From positions 372,001-436,000 of the forward strand of contig NZ_JAHRVA010000001.1 in NCBI RefSeq assembly GCF_019100495.1: 64,000 nucleotides of DNA. Reading direction: 5' to 3'. This stretch comes from Falsochrobactrum tianjinense. GTDB taxonomy: Bacteria > Pseudomonadota > Alphaproteobacteria > Rhizobiales > Rhizobiaceae. The notes beneath the pieces are model-generated. The model was not told the origin of the DNA. It did no database searches and was given only the letters and a program-made list of their open reading frames with translations. Both the position numbers and the translations under genes were made by a program. Position 1 is the first letter of the stretch. Each line of letters starts with the position of its first letter. Below, one piece after another: positions 19,875-28,481 of this stretch.

Positions 19875-20087
19875 ATGACTAAAACCTCTCCAGGGGACGA
19901 GGGTTCCAGGCATTTGCTTGGCCGCCGCCTTTTACTTTTGACAATACTGGCTATTTTGCTGACTGGCGCATTGGTCTGGATGAGCATTTATCTGTTCGAT
20001 CCCAATGGCGGCCTGGATCTGGGCGATCTCGGAATTTTAGCCTCTGAGTTCACTATTATGGATACGATGCTGCCGCGTATTCTCTGA
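19875..20087 (+). CDS. Small single-pass membrane protein, unknown
   Basis: A 70-residue protein beginning MTKTSPGDEGSRHLLGRR, followed by one strong hydrophobic helix (about residues 18-41). The arginines before the helix predict an N-in orientation. The remainder is short, acidic and hydrophobic (DLGDLGILASEF). It starts two bases after the stop of the upstream small gene. I do not recognise the family. Confidence 0.5.
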   Translation: MTKTSPGDEGSRHLLGRRLLLLTILAILLTGALVWMSIYLFDPNGGLDLGDLGILASEFTIMDTMLPRIL

Positions 20088-20245
20088 CCAGCTGGATACT
20101 TCTGCTACGGGCAGAATATTCATTTTGGCGCCTCCCAGCTATTGGGGGCTTCCGCTGAGCGACTTTTGCATGGTACATGAAGGTTGATAATTGAGTTTAT
20201 TGTCTGGAGCAGGCCGCAACGGCCTTGCCAAGCCAAGAGGGTCGC

Positions 20246-20434
20246 ATGGCATTCGAGGACATCAAAGCGGAAATCGGGTTGCTGTTCGAGCAGATGGTGA
20301 ACCAGCCGCAGGACGTTCATGAAATCCGCGAAACTATTCGCGAAAAGCTCAATCTTCTCAGGGCCAGCGGCATGCCGCTGCCGCAGGATTTGGTCGAGCT
20401 TGAAAAACGCATCGAACAAGATTTCGATTCCTGA
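20246..20434 (+). CDS. Small conserved-looking helical protein
   Basis: A 62-residue protein starting MAFEDIKAEI with AGAGGG upstream. It is almost entirely charged helix (EIRETIREKLNLLRASGMPLP, then LVELEKRIEQDF). No signal peptide or membrane segment is seen. Proteins like this can be small regulators or subunits; no function is assignable. It is 13 bases before the transglycosylase gene, so probably in the same operon. Confidence 0.6.
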   Translation: MAFEDIKAEIGLLFEQMVNQPQDVHEIRETIREKLNLLRASGMPLPQDLVELEKRIEQDFDS

Positions 20435-20447
20435 GGGCGACTCCATC

Positions 20448-21209
20448 ATGCCTTTTTCGTTCCTCACTGCCAGTTTTGCCCGCAAGGGTCTGCTGCTGTT
20501 AGGCTGCGCCGTAGCGCTCAGCGCCTGCAACACGACCAATGACGGCAAGGCGGTGAAAACGGCATTGATGGCACAGGCCGATACAGCTTCACAAACCCAA
20601 AGCGAGGCATCGCTTGCAGATCCGGTTCTTCCATCTGTAGTGCCTGTTCCAGGCGTGCGCGGTCAGGCGGAACCAATGCTCGCCTTTGCGGATGCGCAGG
20701 CGGAAGTTTCCCCGGTCTCGGTTGCGGCCAATGTCGCTTTCAAGACGCCCGATCACGCGCCGGATGGGCTCGACGACCTCATCAGAAAATATTCTGTTGT
20801 CTATGAAGTGCCTGAACGTCTGGTTCGCCGCGTAGTGCATCGTGAAAGCCGCTTCAATCCGGGCGCGCGTAACGGGCCTTATTGGGGCCTGATGCAGATC
20901 AGCCATCCGACGGCGCGCGGCATGGGCTATCGGGGTTCGGCGCAGGGCCTGCTTAATGCCGAGACCAATCTGAAATATGCGGTTCGCTATCTGTCTGGCG
21001 CCTACAAGGTGGCTGGCGGCGATGAAAGCCAGGCCGTTCGCTATTATGCGCGCGGTTATTATTACGACGCCAAGCGCAAGGGTATGCTGCGCGAAACCGG
21101 TCTGGACGGCAGTTTCAGAAAGAAAGCGGACACGCTGCCCGAAGGTTCCGCGGTGCCTGTTCCTGCCGCAACGCCCATCCAGGCTTCGTTTGCACCGGCT
21201 GCACAATAA
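20448..21209 (+). CDS. Lytic transglycosylase lipoprotein (SLT domain)
   Basis: Cleaves peptidoglycan glycan strands with formation of anhydro-muramic ends, at the periplasmic face. The 253-residue protein has a lipoprotein signal (LSAC, Cys27), a disordered Gln/Ala/Pro-rich segment (about 30-100) and an SLT domain (about 105-215). The catalytic Glu133 is in VVHRESRFNPGA, followed by YWGLMQIS and the AVRYYARGYYYD end motif. The frame is open upstream to 20319, but the lipoprotein signal fixes the start at 20448. Confidence 0.88.
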   Translation: MPFSFLTASFARKGLLLLGCAVALSACNTTNDGKAVKTALMAQADTASQTQSEASLADPVLPSVVPVPGVRGQAEPMLAFADAQAEVSPVSVAANVAFKTPDHAPDGLDDLIRKYSVVYEVPERLVRRVVHRESRFNPGARNGPYWGLMQISHPTARGMGYRGSAQGLLNAETNLKYAVRYLSGAYKVAGGDESQAVRYYARGYYYDAKRKGMLRETGLDGSFRKKADTLPEGSAVPVPAATPIQASFAPAAQ

Positions 21210-21288
21210 GCCTTCTCCCTGAGCGATTCGTCATCTTCATGCTGCAATGCCATGGCAGAGTGCACGTATCTTTTCGGGGATGGGTGTG

Positions 21289-21945
21289 ATGAATATGAAA
21301 ATACCATACCCGGTCAAATGGAAATATGACCGGGCTGAGCTTTGGGCCGACGGGGTCATCCATGTGCTGGGCGTGACTCTGGCCGTTGCAGGCGTGGTCG
21401 CCATGCTCGTTTATGCCGTGCCGAACATGGCTCCCGCAGCCTCAATTTCATCTGGGGTCTACCTCGCCAGTCTTCTGACCGCGCTCGCTATTTCAGCCAT
21501 CTATAATATCTGGCCGGTTTCGCCAACGAAATGGTTTTTGCGGCGGTTCGACCATTCGGCAATATATTTGTTGATTGCCGGAACCTATACGCCATTCGCC
21601 ATCCATATGGGCGCAAGTGCGTGGCCTTTGCTGCTCTTTGTTTGGAGCGTAGCGATTGTCGGCATCATGCTGAAACTTTTCATGCCGGGGCGCTTCGACC
21701 GGCTGTCGATCCTGCTTTATCTGGCGCTCGGCTGGAGCGGCGTTATGGTCTATGACGCAATGGTACAATCACTGCCGCCGATTGTGTTCTGGCTCATTGC
21801 CGCTGGCGGAATCGTCTATTCTCTGGGTGTGATTTTCCATGTCTGGGAGCGTCTGCGATTTCAGAACGCCATCTGGCATGGTTTCGTGGTTGTCGGCGCG
21901 GCATTGCATTATTGCGCGGTGTTTTTCGTCAGTGCCGTGAACTGA
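21289..21945 (+). CDS. Hemolysin III / YqfA family membrane protein
   Basis: A seven-helix inner-membrane protein of the HlyIII/PAQR-like family (about 218 residues). Conserved features visible are DGVIHVLGV near the start, the metal-binding FDHSAIYLLIAGTYTPF in the middle, and FHVWERLRFQNAIWHGFVVVGAALHY at the end; these histidines and the aspartate form the presumed metal site. Despite the family name, hemolytic activity is not implied. Possible starts are ATG 21280, 21289 and 21295; the GGGG preceding supports 21289. It is followed by a bidirectional terminator shared with argG. Confidence 0.85.
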   Translation: MNMKIPYPVKWKYDRAELWADGVIHVLGVTLAVAGVVAMLVYAVPNMAPAASISSGVYLASLLTALAISAIYNIWPVSPTKWFLRRFDHSAIYLLIAGTYTPFAIHMGASAWPLLLFVWSVAIVGIMLKLFMPGRFDRLSILLYLALGWSGVMVYDAMVQSLPPIVFWLIAAGGIVYSLGVIFHVWERLRFQNAIWHGFVVVGAALHYCAVFFVSAVN

Positions 21946-21979
21946 CATGCGCTTCTGCTGAAGAGTTTCCAAGAACAAA

Positions 21980-22007
21980 AACGCCCTCTGGAAAACCAGG
22001 GGGCGTT
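21980..22007. terminator. Bidirectional terminator between hlyIII-family gene and argG
   Basis: AACGCCCTCTGG at 21980-21991 pairs with CCAGGGGGCGTT at 21996-22007 (12 bp, one G-T pair, AAAA loop). On the minus strand it is followed by TTTTTGTTCTT, which makes it a good terminator for argG; on the plus strand it is followed by CTTCAT. Confidence 0.85.
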
Positions 22008-22037
22008 CTTCATAGTTATAGTTTTTTAAACGCGGGA

Positions 22038-23258
22038 TTAACTGCGGTTGCGCGCCGCAAGCGTGCGCAGGCGCAGCGCGTTGAGCTTGATGAAGCCTGC
22101 CGCGTCCTTCTGGTCATACGCACCCTGATCGTCCTCAAAAGTGACGAGCTTGTCGGAGTAGAGCGACTTGGGCGATTCGCGACCGGTGACCATTACATTG
22201 CCCTTGTAGAGCTTGAGCGTGACTTCACCCTCAACATGGCGCTGGCTCAGATCAATGGCGGCTTGCAGCATTTCGCGCTCCGGCGAGAACCAGAAACCGT
22301 AATAGATCAGTTCCGCATAGCGCGGCATCAACTCATCCTTGAGGTGCGCGGCACCGCGATCCAGCGTGATCGATTCGATGGCGCGGTGCGCCGCCAGCAG
22401 GATCGTTCCGCCCGGCGTTTCATACACGCCGCGCGACTTCATGCCCACAAAACGGTTCTCAACCAGATCGAGACGGCCAATGCCATTATCGCGGCCATAA
22501 TCATTGAGCCTGGCAAGCAGGGTCGCAGGCGACAGACGTTCGCCATTGATCGACACGGCGTCGCCTTTTTCAAAGCCGATCTTGATGATGGTGGCCTTGT
22601 CAGGTGCGGCTTCCGGCGAAATGGTGCGCATATGCACATATTCGGGCGCTTCAACCGCCGGATCTTCCAGCACCTTGCCTTCGGAGGACGAGTGCAGCAG
22701 ATTGGCGTCAACCGAGAACGGCGCTTCACCCTTCTTGTCCTTGGCGACAGGAATCTGATGCTGTTCGGCAAATTCGAGCAGATGGGTGCGGCTCTTGAAC
22801 GACCAGTCGCGCCATGGCGCGATGATCTTGATATCCGGGTTGAGCGCATAGGCCGAAAGCTCGAAACGGACCTGATCATTGCCCTTGCCGGTCGCGCCGT
22901 GCGCAATGGCGTCGGCACCGGTCTTTTCGGCGATTTCGATCAGATGCTTGGAAATCAGCGGACGGGCAATCGAGGTGCCGAGCAGATAGACGCCTTCATA
23001 AACGGCATTGGCGCGGAACATCGGAAAGACGAAATCGCGCACGAATTCCTCGCGGACATCCTCGACGAAGATTTCCTTGATACCGAGCATTTCCGCTTTT
23101 TTTCGGGCTGGCTCAAGTTCTTCGCCCTGACCGAGATCGGCGGTAAAGGTCACGACTTCCGCGCCCAGTTCCGTTTGCAGCCATTTCAGGATGATCGAGG
23201 TATCGAGGCCGCCCGAATAGGCGAGCACGACTTTTTTGACGTCTTTCAGCTTGCTCAT
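22038..23258 (-). CDS. argG: Argininosuccinate synthase
   Basis: Joins citrulline and aspartate with ATP in arginine biosynthesis; cytoplasmic. The 406-residue length is normal for the family. The N-terminal ATP-binding motif AYSGGLDTS is at about residues 12-20, with the citrulline/aspartate-binding region around [13 protein letters not shown] near 117. ATG 23258 (MSKLKDVKK) is preferred to an in-frame TTG two codons earlier. It is a single gene with its own terminator, divergent from the LysE exporter gene. Confidence 0.97.
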   Translation of the reverse strand: MSKLKDVKKVVLAYSGGLDTSIILKWLQTELGAEVVTFTADLGQGEELEPARKKAEMLGIKEIFVEDVREEFVRDFVFPMFRANAVYEGVYLLGTSIARPLISKHLIEIAEKTGADAIAHGATGKGNDQVRFELSAYALNPDIKIIAPWRDWSFKSRTHLLEFAEQHQIPVAKDKKGEAPFSVDANLLHSSSEGKVLEDPAVEAPEYVHMRTISPEAAPDKATIIKIGFEKGDAVSINGERLSPATLLARLNDYGRDNGIGRLDLVENRFVGMKSRGVYETPGGTILLAAHRAIESITLDRGAAHLKDELMPRYAELIYYGFWFSPEREMLQAAIDLSQRHVEGEVTLKLYKGNVMVTGRESPKSLYSDKLVTFEDDQGAYDQKDAAGFIKLNALRLRTLAARNRS

Positions 23259-23453
23259 AATCAACTTCCGTCTGATGCGATGTGGCCCGCAAGGGCCGAA
23301 GAATGGAATGTTGCAGTTCTTTTATCAGTTGGTGAAGAAGGCGCAAGCCGCATGGCAAAAGCCCGGCATTATACCGCCAATTTTATCGATAAGAATTTGA
23401 TGGTGTGCCTGCGCAATTCGCGTTAGCTTGCCGCGAATTTATGGAGTCTTCGG

Positions 23454-24113
23454 ATGTCTTTTCTGGCAAACCTCACCTTCATTCCCGAATGGACGATTTT
23501 TGTCCAGTTCGTTATCGCTACCGCCATTCTGACCATCACGCCGGGGCCAGACATGACCTTGTTTGTCGGGCGGGCGCTCTCCGAAGGCAAGGCGGCAGGT
23601 TTCGCCTGCCTTGCGGGGGCGCTTGCGGGAATCGTCATCCATACAAGCATGGTGGCGCTCGGGCTTTCTGCGCTCATCATCGCCTCGCCTGCCGCTTTCA
23701 CGGTGCTCAAGACGGTGGGTGCGGTTTATCTTGTCTGGCTTGCCGTGCAGGCGATCCGCAAGGGATCGGCCTTCTCGCCGGAAAAGAACGGCGGCAGAAA
23801 ACATTCGCTGTTCCAGAACTGGCTGACGGGGCTTGGCATCAATCTGTTGAACCCGAAGATCATCCTGTTCAACATGACCTTCCTGCCGCAATTTGTATCG
23901 GCTCATGATCCGCATGCGGTGGGAAAACTGTTCTTCCTCGGCCTGTCCTTCATTCCGCTGTCGCTGCCTTTCACCATTCCGATGATTCTGGCGGCTGACA
24001 GATTTGCAGGGCTTTTGAAGAAGAATCCGACTGTGACACGGATTGTCGACTGGCTGTTTGCGGGAATTTTCTCGGCTTTCGCGCTAAAGATCATCACTGC
24101 GCAAGCAAAATAA
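23454..24113 (+). CDS. LysE/RhtB-family amino-acid exporter
   Basis: An inner-membrane exporter of 219 residues with about six membrane segments. The family signature TPGPDMTLFVGRALSEGKAAG is near residues 28-48, and LGINLLNPKIILFNMTFLPQF is in the middle. Proteins of this family export amino acids or derivatives; the substrate cannot be read from the sequence. The start has GGAG seven bases upstream. It ends one base before the convergent membrane-protein gene. Confidence 0.88.
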   Translation: MSFLANLTFIPEWTIFVQFVIATAILTITPGPDMTLFVGRALSEGKAAGFACLAGALAGIVIHTSMVALGLSALIIASPAAFTVLKTVGAVYLVWLAVQAIRKGSAFSPEKNGGRKHSLFQNWLTGLGINLLNPKIILFNMTFLPQFVSAHDPHAVGKLFFLGLSFIPLSLPFTIPMILAADRFAGLLKKNPTVTRIVDWLFAGIFSAFALKIITAQAK

Positions 24114-24114
24114 T

Positions 24115-24576
24115 TCACTCCGCCGGGCGGTTTAGAAATCGTCCGGCATTGCGACCGGCAATCAGCCAGTAGACGAAAAGTCCGACAACACAAGAGCATA
24201 TCACTACGAGGCAGCGGAAAAGATCAGAAGCGAACGGCAATTCCTTTGATGCGCCATAGCCTATCAGTAGAATCCCCATTCCGACGCCAGCAAGCATATA
24301 GAAGGTTGCATCCTTCTTTTGGGTGATTTCGCTCCAACCGACAATAAGCAGCATTGGAAAAATCGCAGTTTGACCCACCACGATAGCCGTAATCGGCGTG
24401 GCGAAGAGAACTGTGAAAAACGTGATGATACCGGGATATCCCGGATTTTGTGAGGGCAGTGAATTCAGGTCAGATGCGAAGTTAACAGCAATAAAGAATG
24501 CTGTTCCTATCCATAGCGCGACCAATGCACCGATGAGGATGCGAAATGTGCCGAACACATAGTCCCATACATCCAT
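24115..24576 (-). CDS. Four-helix membrane protein, unknown
   Basis: A 153-residue protein with four predicted membrane helices (about 10-32, 48-75, 92-110 and 117-138) and a short cytoplasmic tail (GRNAGRFLNRPAE). No recognised domain. Its ATG overlaps the rlmN stop by one base (TAATG), so it is translationally coupled to rlmN. The link is positional only, and I do not propose a shared function. Confidence 0.65.
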   Translation of the reverse strand: MDVWDYVFGTFRILIGALVALWIGTAFFIAVNFASDLNSLPSQNPGYPGIITFFTVLFATPITAIVVGQTAIFPMLLIVGWSEITQKKDATFYMLAGVGMGILLIGYGASKELPFASDLFRCLVVICSCVVGLFVYWLIAGRNAGRFLNRPAE

Positions 24577-25814
24577 TACTCGGCCCCGTGTCCGGCAATC
24601 ATCATGGCTTCGAGAGCAAGACGTTCACTCTTGCGCATGCGTTCCGATTCCGATTTCAGCTGGCCGCAGGCGGCAAGAATGTCGCGTCCGCGCGGCGTGC
24701 GGATCGGCGAGGCATAACCGGCGGCGTTGACGTAATCGGCGAAGCGCTCGATCTGTTCCCATTCCGAGCACTGATAGTTGCTGCCGGGCCATGGGTTGAA
24801 AGGAATGAGATTGATCTTGGCTGGAATGCCGCGTAGCAGTTTCACCAGTTGCTTGGCGTCTTCCATGCTGTCATTGATATCCTTGAGCATCACATATTCG
24901 AAGGTGATGCGTTTGGCGTTCGAAAGGCCCGGATATTCGCGGCAGGCCTTGATAAGCTGTTCTAGCGGATATTTCTTGTTGATCGGCACCAGAAGATCGC
25001 GCAATTCGTCACGCACAGCGTGAAGCGAGATGGCGAGCATCACGCCGATTTCCTCGCCGGTGCGATAAATTTCCGGCACGACGCCGGAGGTCGAAAGCGT
25101 GATGCGTCTTTTCGACAGGGAAAGTCCGTCGCCATCGGAAGCGATCAGCAGAGCTTTCTTCACTTCCTCGAAATTGTAGAGCGGCTCACCCATGCCCATC
25201 ATCACAATGTTGGTGATCTTGCGGCCTTCGGCAGGCACCATGGCACCGTCGGGTGTATCCTTGTCCGGGAAATCGCCGAGCCGATCACGGGCAGTCATCA
25301 ACTGCGCCAGAATTTCTTCTGAGGTGAGATTACGCACCAGCTTTTGTGTGCCGGTATGGCAGAAGGAGCAGGTGAGGGTACAGCCAACCTGTGAAGAAAT
25401 GCAAAGCGTACCGCGGCCTTCTTCAGGAATATAAACGCATTCGATTTCGACCGGGCGACCCGCGCCGCGCGGCGGAAAGCGGAACAGCCATTTGCGGGTG
25501 CCATCCTGCGAGATTTGTTCTTCAACCACTTCCGGACGCGCAATGGTGAAATGCTCCGCCAGAAGGCTGCGCAGATCCTTGGAGATATTGCGCATATCGG
25601 CGAAGTCGGAAACGCCGCGTACATAAAGCCAGTGCCAGAGCTGGCTGATGCGCATCTTGACCTGCTTTTGCGTCACGCCGACCTTGATCAGCGCTTCGGC
25701 CATTTCCTCGCGCGACATGCCGATGAGCGACGGCTTCTGCTCCATATTTGCGCGCGCATGGCGGGCAAGCTGGTCGCGCGTATCATCAATGGTAAGGTCG
25801 AACGAAATGGACAT
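24576..25814 (-). CDS. rlmN: 23S rRNA (A2503-C2) and tRNA (A37-C2) methyltransferase, radical SAM
   Basis: A cytoplasmic radical-SAM enzyme that methylates C2 of adenosine 2503 of 23S rRNA and A37 of some tRNAs. The 412-residue protein has the CxxxCxxC cluster motif at C145, C149 and C152 ([12 protein letters not shown]). GMGEPLYN lies near 212 and the YVMLKDIND region near 310. The N-terminal extension of about 20 residues is longer than in E. coli but common in Rhizobiales. The downstream small membrane-protein gene overlaps its stop codon. Confidence 0.96.
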   Translation of the reverse strand: MSISFDLTIDDTRDQLARHARANMEQKPSLIGMSREEMAEALIKVGVTQKQVKMRISQLWHWLYVRGVSDFADMRNISKDLRSLLAEHFTIARPEVVEEQISQDGTRKWLFRFPPRGAGRPVEIECVYIPEEGRGTLCISSQVGCTLTCSFCHTGTQKLVRNLTSEEILAQLMTARDRLGDFPDKDTPDGAMVPAEGRKITNIVMMGMGEPLYNFEEVKKALLIASDGDGLSLSKRRITLSTSGVVPEIYRTGEEIGVMLAISLHAVRDELRDLLVPINKKYPLEQLIKACREYPGLSNAKRITFEYVMLKDINDSMEDAKQLVKLLRGIPAKINLIPFNPWPGSNYQCSEWEQIERFADYVNAAGYASPIRTPRGRDILAACGQLKSESERMRKSERLALEAMMIAGHGAE

Positions 25815-26019
25815 CTGTTTTCAACTGTTAAGGGGCGACCACCACAAGGCGCCGGTAAAACTTCCAGATTATCTGGGCCAATTGCATGGATATGCGGGTC
25901 CGTTCATCTGCTTCGATGGACCCTGTTGCGCGCGCTCATAGCATAGAATATGGCATCCGTCATCCCGCACTATATGGCGGCAGCTATGCAGGACGGCAAG
26001 TCTCGTTGGCATAAAACAA

Positions 26020-26044
26020 AAAGCCGGGCTTTGGGCCCGGCTTT
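26020..26044 (-). terminator. Terminator of ialB
   Basis: AAAGCCGGGC at 26020-26029 pairs perfectly with GCCCGGCTTT at 26035-26044. Read on the minus strand, the stem is followed by TTGTTTTATG, in the right place for the gene ending at 26068. Confidence 0.85.
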
Positions 26045-26067
26045 GATAATCATTCAGCCACCTTGGC

Positions 26068-26571
26068 TTATTTGCACTTCTGAATCGCAGCCAATGCGGC
26101 TGAAATGCCCTTGAGCGAATAGGTATAACTGGTCTTGGTGCCGCGCTTGGACTGTGCCTGCACCTTCATATCCGCACCGCCGCGCATGGCTGCAACAAGC
26201 TGCGGCTCTTCCGCCGCATTTTCCATCCAGCCCGACTTGCCATTGACGAACATGGTGAAGCTGTGATTGCCGACGGTGACGGTGACTTTGCTGCTCGTAT
26301 TGAGATCGTAACCGGCCATGAATTGCGGCTCGAAGCTGATATTCTGCCCCGGCTTCTGGCTCACGAGGAAAAAGTTATCGCCATGATCGACATTGGTGGG
26401 GGCCTTCTCGGTCGGAACGGAGAGGACATAACAGACCTTGCCATTGCCCGATTGATAGCTATAGGCACCCCATGCGTCGAACTGTTTTATCTGGCTCGGT
26501 GTCTGGGCGAGAGCCGAGCCCGCCATTGCAATAATGAACACCGAAGCTGTGACGATCGATTTTCCAAGCAT
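26068..26571 (-). CDS. ialB: IalB-family periplasmic protein
   Basis: A 167-residue secreted protein of the invasion-associated locus B family (first described in Bartonella; widespread in Rhizobiales). It has a signal peptide (about 1-23, ending ALAQ) followed by the family core: FDAWGAYSY, KVCYVLSVP, FFLVSQKPG, and a final C of a conserved pair (KVCY and the C-terminal QKCK), which probably form a disulfide. The longer frame to 26682 has no signal peptide, so MLGKSIV is taken as the start. A role in invasion should not be assumed outside Bartonella. Confidence 0.85.
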   Translation of the reverse strand: MLGKSIVTASVFIIAMAGSALAQTPSQIKQFDAWGAYSYQSGNGKVCYVLSVPTEKAPTNVDHGDNFFLVSQKPGQNISFEPQFMAGYDLNTSSKVTVTVGNHSFTMFVNGKSGWMENAAEEPQLVAAMRGGADMKVQAQSKRGTKTSYTYSLKGISAALAAIQKCK

Positions 26572-26939
26572 TGTTCTTACCGGTTCTCTTTCGTTTGCTT
26601 CAAACTCCAGAGCGCCAGCCACACCGGTTCTGCCGAGGTGCCCCGCGCTCTGCTTACTTGTCCTGCACATTTCCGGGCGCAAAACCGGTTTCCACTTTTG
26701 CTGGAAATGCTTTCATCGGGATATCGCCGTTCAACACGCCGCCCCGCTTAGTTGCCGATTAAAATGCCTTAATCTGGGTTACTAAACGGTGAAGTTTTGA
26801 AAGAAACTTGAATATGCAAGCCCATAACCCGCTATCCCGTATCCCTGTTCAATTAAAAGAAAGCGGCGAGAGTTTGTCATTCCCGCTCAAAGCGACGAGA
26901 TAACAGGGGAATAAGGGGCATGTCTCTCCGCCGGGTAAG
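26572..26939. other. Intergenic region with a partial dispersed repeat
   Basis: No gene is supported here. It contains the ialB promoter region and a partial inverted copy of the dispersed repeat (26670-26713). The rest is AT-leaning with no clear structure. Confidence 0.5.
26670..26713 (-). repeat. Partial copy of the dispersed repeat
   Basis: Read on the minus strand it begins AAAGCATTTCCAGCAAAAG and continues GTGGAAACCGGTTTTGCG. This matches the left half of the repeat seen at 49094 and 62263; the right half (the cgacgcgctttaa side) is missing. Confidence 0.6.
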
Positions 26940-27317
26940 CTATTCCCCGGTGCTTTCTTTCAGCGCCTGGCGGGCGGCAAGACGATGCGCGGGCGTCACA
27001 TGGGTCCGCAAGGCCGTGAAGGCGGCCATCAGCACCGCAACATCGTCGGTGAAGCCGATACCGACCAGCAGGTCGGGAACGACATCGAAGGGCATCACGA
27101 AATAGGCCAGCGCTGCCATCAAGGTCATGCGCACGCGCATCGGCGTTTTCTGGTCCAGCGCGCAGTAATAAGCGGCAACCACCTCATCCATGAACGGAAC
27201 CTTGCGTCCGGCGCGGCGGATTGTTTGCCACAATCCGTGCTTTACCCGTTCGCTGCGCTTGTGAAAGTCGCGCTCATTGCCGGGTTCGAGGATTTCATCG
27301 ATTCTGACGCTATCCAT
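26940..27317 (-). CDS. YkvA-family (DUF1232) small membrane protein
   Basis: A 125-residue protein with the DUF1232 signature PFMDEVVAAYYCALDQKTP, then AALAYFVMPFDVVPDLLVGIGFTDD (about 70-95). One or two membrane helices lie in the middle. The family is widespread, and its biochemical role is not established. It is read towards the left and stands alone, with the pterin dehydratase gene upstream on the same strand. Confidence 0.82.
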   Translation of the reverse strand: MDSVRIDEILEPGNERDFHKRSERVKHGLWQTIRRAGRKVPFMDEVVAAYYCALDQKTPMRVRMTLMAALAYFVMPFDVVPDLLVGIGFTDDVAVLMAAFTALRTHVTPAHRLAARQALKESTGE

Positions 27318-27399
27318 ATCTGCTCAAACTCCTGTCGCGGTCCTGACCGCTTTGCTCGACAAAAATGGGGATGCGAATCGCGTTTCGCAAGTTTTGCCT

Positions 27400-27693
27400 T
27401 CAGGAGGCCAGCAGGTTCATCTTGCCCGCAAGCTTTATGTCGAGTTCCGTGATCCCGCTTTCGCTATGGGTCGCAAGCGTGACATCGACGCGATTATAGA
27501 CATTGAACCATTCGGGATGATGGTCGAGCTTTTCCGCATAAAGGGCTGCCCGCGTCATGAAGCCGAAAGCGGCGTTGAAATCCTTGAACCTGAAGCTTTT
27601 GATGATTGCTTCGCGGCCTTCGGCTTTCTGCCAGCCTTCAAGCGAAGCGAGCGCTTCTTTCAATTCTTCTTCCGTCAGCCGGTTGCGTGCCAT
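27400..27693 (-). CDS. phhB: Pterin-4a-carbinolamine dehydratase
   Basis: A small enzyme (97 residues) that dehydrates 4a-hydroxytetrahydropterin in the recycling of tetrahydrobiopterin-type cofactors. The conserved residues are visible in [39 protein letters not shown], with HHPEW near residue 57. The start MARNRL is preferred to a longer frame that lacks a ribosome site. No phenylalanine hydroxylase gene is near, so its physiological partner is unclear. Confidence 0.92.
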   Translation of the reverse strand: MARNRLTEEELKEALASLEGWQKAEGREAIIKSFRFKDFNAAFGFMTRAALYAEKLDHHPEWFNVYNRVDVTLATHSESGITELDIKLAGKMNLLAS

Positions 27694-27757
27694 GGTCTTT
27701 CGCCTGTGTTGCGTACTGGCCTTAATCCGCCACGGATACAAGGGTTCCGTGAACCGG

Positions 27758-27799
27758 TTGAAATCCCCGATCCTTTCAGAGAGGTTTCGGGGATTTCAA
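27758..27799. other. Perfect 13-bp inverted repeat
   Basis: TTGAAATCCCCGA at 27758-27770 is the exact reverse complement of TCGGGGATTTCAA at 27787-27799, with a 16-base loop, in the gap between thpR and the pterin dehydratase gene (both minus strand). No T-run follows on the minus strand, so it is a terminator candidate at best. Confidence 0.5.
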
Positions 27800-27805
27800 G
27801 CAGTT

Positions 27806-28396
27806 TTATCGGATGTTTACGGCTTCTTCAAACGCCCTGGCCGACCAGTTCTGGCGCGATGCCGCCACTAAAGGCCAGGCTTCCTCAACGACATAAGGGC
27901 CGCCGCCCACCGAATCACGCGACGACATCAGCACGAAGCGGCCCACCTTGAAGGGCAGCGTAGCGAAATTGCCGCGCGAGGAGAGATAGCGTGCCACATC
28001 GTCAACGCGAGGATTTTTAAGCCGTGCGAGGGTCACATGGGGTGTGAACTTGCGCGGATCGGCGGGAAGCCCCAGACGCTGGCAGATGCGCTCGATCTCC
28101 GCCTGCAATGCATTGAGATCGGGCGAGGGGGATATACCAGCATAGATGCTATGCGGCTTTTTGGAGCCGAAAGCGTCAACGCCGGTGAGATTGAGCATGA
28201 ATTCGGGCCGCCTTATCCGGTCGAGTGCATCGGCGATCTCGTCGGCCACATGTCCTTCCACATCTCCTATGAAGCGCAGGGTTAAATGATAGTTTTCAAC
28301 ATCAATCCAGCGTGCGCCGGGAAGACCGCCTCGTAACAACGAGAGCGAAAGCGCGGCGTCGCGCGGGATTTCGAGGGCAGTGAAAAGACGCGGCAT
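27806..28396 (-). CDS. thpR: RNA 2',3'-cyclic 3'-phosphodiesterase (2H family)
   Basis: A cytoplasmic 2H phosphoesterase of 196 residues (older name LigT, 2'-5' RNA ligase). Both HxTx motifs are present: YHLTLRFIG near 40 and HVTLARLK near 122. It hydrolyses 2',3'-cyclic phosphates of RNA; its role in vivo is unclear. GGAGG is six bases before ATG 28396 (MPRLF), so that start is chosen over the ATG two codons earlier. Confidence 0.9.
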   Translation of the reverse strand: MPRLFTALEIPRDAALSLSLLRGGLPGARWIDVENYHLTLRFIGDVEGHVADEIADALDRIRRPEFMLNLTGVDAFGSKKPHSIYAGISPSPDLNALQAEIERICQRLGLPADPRKFTPHVTLARLKNPRVDDVARYLSSRGNFATLPFKVGRFVLMSSRDSVGGGPYVVEEAWPLVAASRQNWSARAFEEAVNIR

Positions 28397-28481
28397 AAGC
28401 ATCCTCCTCGAATCATTTTAACGCCTCTTAGCGAATCATCGATTGGTGTCGGGGGCAAGCTGATAATGTCCCCGAGCGGTT

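Noticed and set aside
19681-20087. Toxin-antitoxin pair made of the RHH-like protein and the small membrane protein
   Set aside because: The membrane protein has no recognised toxin motif, and the RHH assignment is itself weak.
21289-21945. Reading the hemolysin III-family protein as a toxin
   Set aside because: The family name is historical; the sequence shows a membrane protein with a metal-site pattern, not a secreted hemolysin.
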